Shown here piece by piece: positions 61,357 through 64,000 of a DNA stretch of 64,000 nucleotides. A program made the translations under genes and the position numbers. The notes beneath the pieces were generated by a model, which saw only the letters and a list, made by a program, of their open reading frames with translations, was not told the DNA's origin and ran no database searches. This DNA comes from Bacillota bacterium (GTDB taxonomy: Bacteria > Bacillota > Clostridia > Christensenellales > JAEXRW01), in the NCBI GenBank assembly GCA_023454175.1, contig JAEXRW010000040.1, positions 1-64,000 on the forward strand. Reading direction: 5' to 3'. Position 1 is the first letter of the stretch. The number at the start of each line of letters is the position of its first letter.

Positions 61357-62838
61357 TTGAGAAGATTTTTGCGTCCTGCCTTGTCGGTCATTTTGATTCT
61401 GGCAGTCCTGGTGCTTCCGGGCTGTTTCATGTTCTTCCAGCTGGACGACCCGTCCGGCTTTTCGGTTGTGGGCCCCACACCTTCCGTGGGTATCGCGGCG
61501 TCGCCGCATCCTTCCGAGGCTGGCTCAGACCAGCCTTCAACGGCATCTCCAGCGCCCACAGAGACGCCTGCCGCGCCGCCCGCTTCGTTTGATTTGCGGG
61601 CGCTGGGCGCCGCGCCCACCGTGGAGGATCAGGGGGACAGCAACGACTGCTGGGCCTATGCCGCCCTGGCCGCCCTGGAGTCCGACCTGGCCTATCAGAA
61701 CGGTGTGGCCGTGGATCTCTCCGAAAACCACCTCACGTTTTCCTGCGATACCGGGCGGGGCAATACCTGGGGTTTTTATGATGTGCTCAATGACGGGGGC
61801 AACAGCGATATCGCCGCGGCCTATTTTGCGCGCCGCAGCGGCCCTGTCGATGAGTCCGCCTTCAAATACGCCTCCCCTCCCAGGGTCGATGTGACCCGCT
61901 CGGCGAAGCCTTCCTATGTCGCCCGCCAGGTCCTCTATATCCCCTCCCACGTGGATGATGACCACCCCGTGGCCAGCAGTGAGGACGTCCAAACGGTGAA
62001 GCAGGCCCTCATGCGCTACGGTGCGGTTTGTACCGATATCCGCATGGATGAGCGCTATTTTTCCGATAGATCGGATTCCTACTATTTCCCGGAGAAGCAG
62101 GCCACATCCCGGAGGCCCGCGGACCACAGTGTGGTGCTGGTGGGCTGGGATGATGCCTTCCCGGCCGAAAAATTCCTGAAAAAGCCCCCGGGGGATGGCG
62201 CCTGGATCGCACAAAATAGCTACGGTTCCAAATGGGGCGATGGCGGCTATTTCTATATCTCATACAGTGACGCCTACGTATGCTCCTTCCCCGTGGCCTT
62301 TGCAGGTATCGTGCCGGCGCAGCCATCCGGGCGCGCGTATGTCTATGATCCCCTAGGCGTGAACCAGCTGTATACCCCCAGGAATGCCGCAGTGGTCTAT
62401 GGCGCCAATGTTTTCGACCGCCAGCAGGATGGCGTCATTGTGGATGGGGAAGCGCTGGATTCCGTCTCTGTGTATCTGGAAGATCCCGGTACCACCGTCA
62501 CCGTATCCGTCGGCCAGGCGGGCATTGCGGCTGACCCTTCCGCGTTTGTGCTGAAAGAGGTGGGTTCAGCCACGTTTGCCGAGCCGGGGTACCGTACCCT
62601 CGTGCTGGACCGGCCCCTGCCCCTCATGCAGCGCTGGTTCTGTGTCTCCGTGCGTTTCTCGGGCAGGGACGGCGTGGAGCTCCCCATCGAATCGCGTATT
62701 GAAAACTACTCCAGGGCCGCAGCCTCCCCCGGCCAGAGCTGGTACAGTTCCAGCGGGGATAAATGGACGGATATAACGTCTGTGAAAAAGGACTCAAACC
62801 TCTGCATCAAGGCCTTCACAACTGTACCCCTGCAGTGA
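61357..62838 (+). CDS. Papain-like (C1) cysteine protease lipoprotein
   Basis: A 493-residue exported lipoprotein and intact C1 peptidase. A TTG start at 61357 follows GGGAG by 10 bases; the signal ends with the lipobox LPGC (about residue 29). After a Ser/Pro/Ala linker, the peptidase shows EDQGDSNDCWAYAA (Gln and Cys98), DHSVVLVGWDD (His257) and QNSYGSKWGDGGYFYISY (Asn287), so the catalytic set is complete. The segment after it (about 330-490) is beta-rich. It sits on the outer membrane face and probably acts on extracellular proteins. One of three C1-fold proteins in the window and clearly divergent from the two larger ones. Confidence 0.93.
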   Translation: MRRFLRPALSVILILAVLVLPGCFMFFQLDDPSGFSVVGPTPSVGIAASPHPSEAGSDQPSTASPAPTETPAAPPASFDLRALGAAPTVEDQGDSNDCWAYAALAALESDLAYQNGVAVDLSENHLTFSCDTGRGNTWGFYDVLNDGGNSDIAAAYFARRSGPVDESAFKYASPPRVDVTRSAKPSYVARQVLYIPSHVDDDHPVASSEDVQTVKQALMRYGAVCTDIRMDERYFSDRSDSYYFPEKQATSRRPADHSVVLVGWDDAFPAEKFLKKPPGDGAWIAQNSYGSKWGDGGYFYISYSDAYVCSFPVAFAGIVPAQPSGRAYVYDPLGVNQLYTPRNAAVVYGANVFDRQQDGVIVDGEALDSVSVYLEDPGTTVTVSVGQAGIAADPSAFVLKEVGSATFAEPGYRTLVLDRPLPLMQRWFCVSVRFSGRDGVELPIESRIENYSRAAASPGQSWYSSSGDKWTDITSVKKDSNLCIKAFTTVPLQ

Positions 62839-62860
62839 TATAGATCAAGCCATATATTAT

Positions 62861-62890
62861 AAGGAGCAGGTTTAACTGCTCCTTTTATTT
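62861..62890 (+). terminator. Terminator of the C1 protease lipoprotein
   Basis: A 9-bp perfect stem AAGGAGCAG/CTGCTCCTT with a 6-nt loop, followed by TTATTTG. Confidence 0.85.
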
Positions 62891-63091
62891 GTTAACGCGT
62901 CGATATTCTTAAAAACAAGTTGCCTGTTCCAATGCTATTTGGTTGAAAAAGCCCGTAGGGGCCGATGCCCGTCATCGGCCCATTATTGATGATGCCTCTG
63001 TAAATTCAACGATGGTCATATTGCTAAACCGATACTTGCTCTTGCTTTTCCATTATGCTATATTTATCCAAATATATTTTGGGTGGTTGCC

Positions 63092-63781
63092 ATGGATAAG
63101 ATGGACCATGTCAGGGATCATTTCGAGGGCGAGGCGCCCGTGTATGATGGTGTGATCAGAAACCTCATCCCGTATTACCCGCAGATGGTAGAAGCCCTCG
63201 TCTCTGCCCTGCCGTTTGACCATGATGATGCGTTTAACGTGCTGGATCTTGGTTGTGGCACGGGCACGGTCTCCCGCGCCGTGCTGGATGCCTTCCCGTG
63301 CGCCCGCCTCACCTGCCTGGATATCGCGGAAAACATGCTGGGCATTGCCCGCCGAAGGCTGTCCAGTGCTCAGGATGCGCGGTTCGTCCATGCCGACTTC
63401 TATCACTACGGGTTTGACAGGCAGTACCATGCCGTTGTGTCCTCCCTGGCGCTCCATCACCTGGTGACGCCGCAGGACAAGCTGGACTTCTATGAGAAGA
63501 TATATGATGCGCTCAAACCCGGCGGCATCCTGGTCAATGCCGACGTCGTACTGGCCTCTACGGATACACTTCAGCGGCAGTACATGGAGCATTGGAAATC
63601 ATTCATGTTGCGCGCTTTGCCGCAGGATGAAGTGGAAAACGTCTGGATTCCAAAGCATTACGAAGAGGACAGGCCCGTATCCCTTCTCGACCATCTGGCG
63701 ATGCTGAAGGAAGCGGGATTCACTGCGATGGATGTGGTCTGGAAGTATTATAATTTCTGCGTCTACATGGCCGTAAAATGA
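63092..63781 (+). CDS. Class I SAM-dependent methyltransferase
   Basis: A 229-residue cytoplasmic methyltransferase. Motif I reads VLDLGCGTGTVSRAV (about residue 51), motif II has LDIAENML, and AVVSSLALHHLVTPQDK is the post-motif IV region. The N-terminal helices (DHVRDHFEGEAPVYDGVI) form the usual cap. I start at ATG 63092 because GGGTGG lies 6 bases upstream; an in-frame GTG at 63083 would overlap that site. The substrate is unknown. Confidence 0.9.
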   Translation: MDKMDHVRDHFEGEAPVYDGVIRNLIPYYPQMVEALVSALPFDHDDAFNVLDLGCGTGTVSRAVLDAFPCARLTCLDIAENMLGIARRRLSSAQDARFVHADFYHYGFDRQYHAVVSSLALHHLVTPQDKLDFYEKIYDALKPGGILVNADVVLASTDTLQRQYMEHWKSFMLRALPQDEVENVWIPKHYEEDRPVSLLDHLAMLKEAGFTAMDVVWKYYNFCVYMAVK

Positions 63782-63828
63782 TTCAAGGGATATGCATTGG
63801 GCAGATTACAGTTCGGAAAGGGCTCCCC

Positions 63829-64000
63829 TTATTCGGGTTTCAATTCATTGCATATTTTCCCCGGCGCCTTTGCAAAAGCCTTCATGATATATCTGAATCT
63901 CTTTTCCAGTGCTGCGATGTCATCGGGCAGGCTTAACCTGTATCGTTTGATGATGGGCTCCGCCTTTTCGGTTTCCGCCTGCTCCTCCGCCTCCTGTACC
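63829..64000 (-). CDS. C-terminal part of a truncated gene, Glu/Lys-rich
   Basis: The minus-strand frame is open from the right edge to the TAA at 63829-63831 and codes for 56 residues, starting VQEAEEQAETEKAEPIIK and ending KICNELKPE. The part is acidic then basic, with an amphipathic helix (LPDDIAALEKRFRYIMKAFAKAP). The rest lies outside the window, so it cannot be identified. Confidence 0.6.
   Translation of the reverse strand, partial: VQEAEEQAETEKAEPIIKRYRLSLPDDIAALEKRFRYIMKAFAKAPGKICNELKPE

Overview
The window reads as a chromosomal segment of a moderately GC-rich, Gram-positive, Clostridia-like bacterium. The support is: many lipoproteins with a lipobox and no outer-membrane genes, a class D-like sortase, a Sdr-type surface protein, strong AGGAGG ribosome binding sites with occasional TTG starts, a cyclic di-GMP-I riboswitch, T-rich intrinsic terminators, and intergenic repeats of the kind seen in gut Clostridia. 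I cannot fix the genus. No rRNA, tRNA, CRISPR array, phage or transposase gene was seen. Most genes in the left 37 kb lie on the minus strand.

Left part (1-13.9 kb, minus strand): an MFS transporter, a small lipoprotein, two tandem paralogues about 71% identical, and a very large secreted papain-like (C1) protease with leucine-rich repeats. The protease sits behind a cyclic di-GMP-I riboswitch. Next come a frameshifted FGGY sugar kinase, an ammonium transporter/PII operon with a small membrane protein between the two genes, and a methyltransferase.

Middle-left (14-37.4 kb): a 2380-residue surface protein with twelve SdrD B-like repeats, a MacA/MacB-type export operon with an extra lipoprotein, an RCC1-repeat lipoprotein, a YmaF-like protein, a uracil permease, a sortase, an M15 peptidase lipoprotein, a prenyl diphosphate synthase, a DUF5050-like lipoprotein, an esterase, and an OmpR-type two-component system whose two genes are separated by repeats.

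Middle-right (37.5-53 kb): an MBL-fold hydrolase and a second large C1-fold protein that has lost its catalytic Cys and His, with an AT-rich N-terminal two thirds. A PHP phosphatase and a YdeI-like protein follow. Then comes a minus-strand operon of a 787-residue unknown protein, a nucleoside deoxyribosyltransferase-like protein, a two-HKD phospholipase-D-like protein and a carboxymuconolactone-decarboxylase-like protein. This operon is the best candidate for an undescribed system. A SANT-like regulator and asparaginyl-tRNA synthetase end the region.

Right part (53.7-64 kb): an unknown protein, a DUF5640-like lipoprotein, a B12-binding radical SAM enzyme, a further DUF5050-like lipoprotein, a YugP-like membrane metallopeptidase, a HAD phosphatase, an unknown lipoprotein, a third and intact C1 protease (a lipoprotein), a methyltransferase and the end of a truncated gene.

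A recurring theme is the cell envelope: three C1-fold proteins, an Sdr adhesin, a sortase, M15 and YugP peptidases and many lipoproteins. The riboswitch suggests that at least the largest protease follows the motile/sessile switch. A second theme is non-coding: period-7 heptamer arrays with fixed flanking words sit against, or run into, the 3' ends of several genes, alongside hairpin repeats in which paired bases have changed together.
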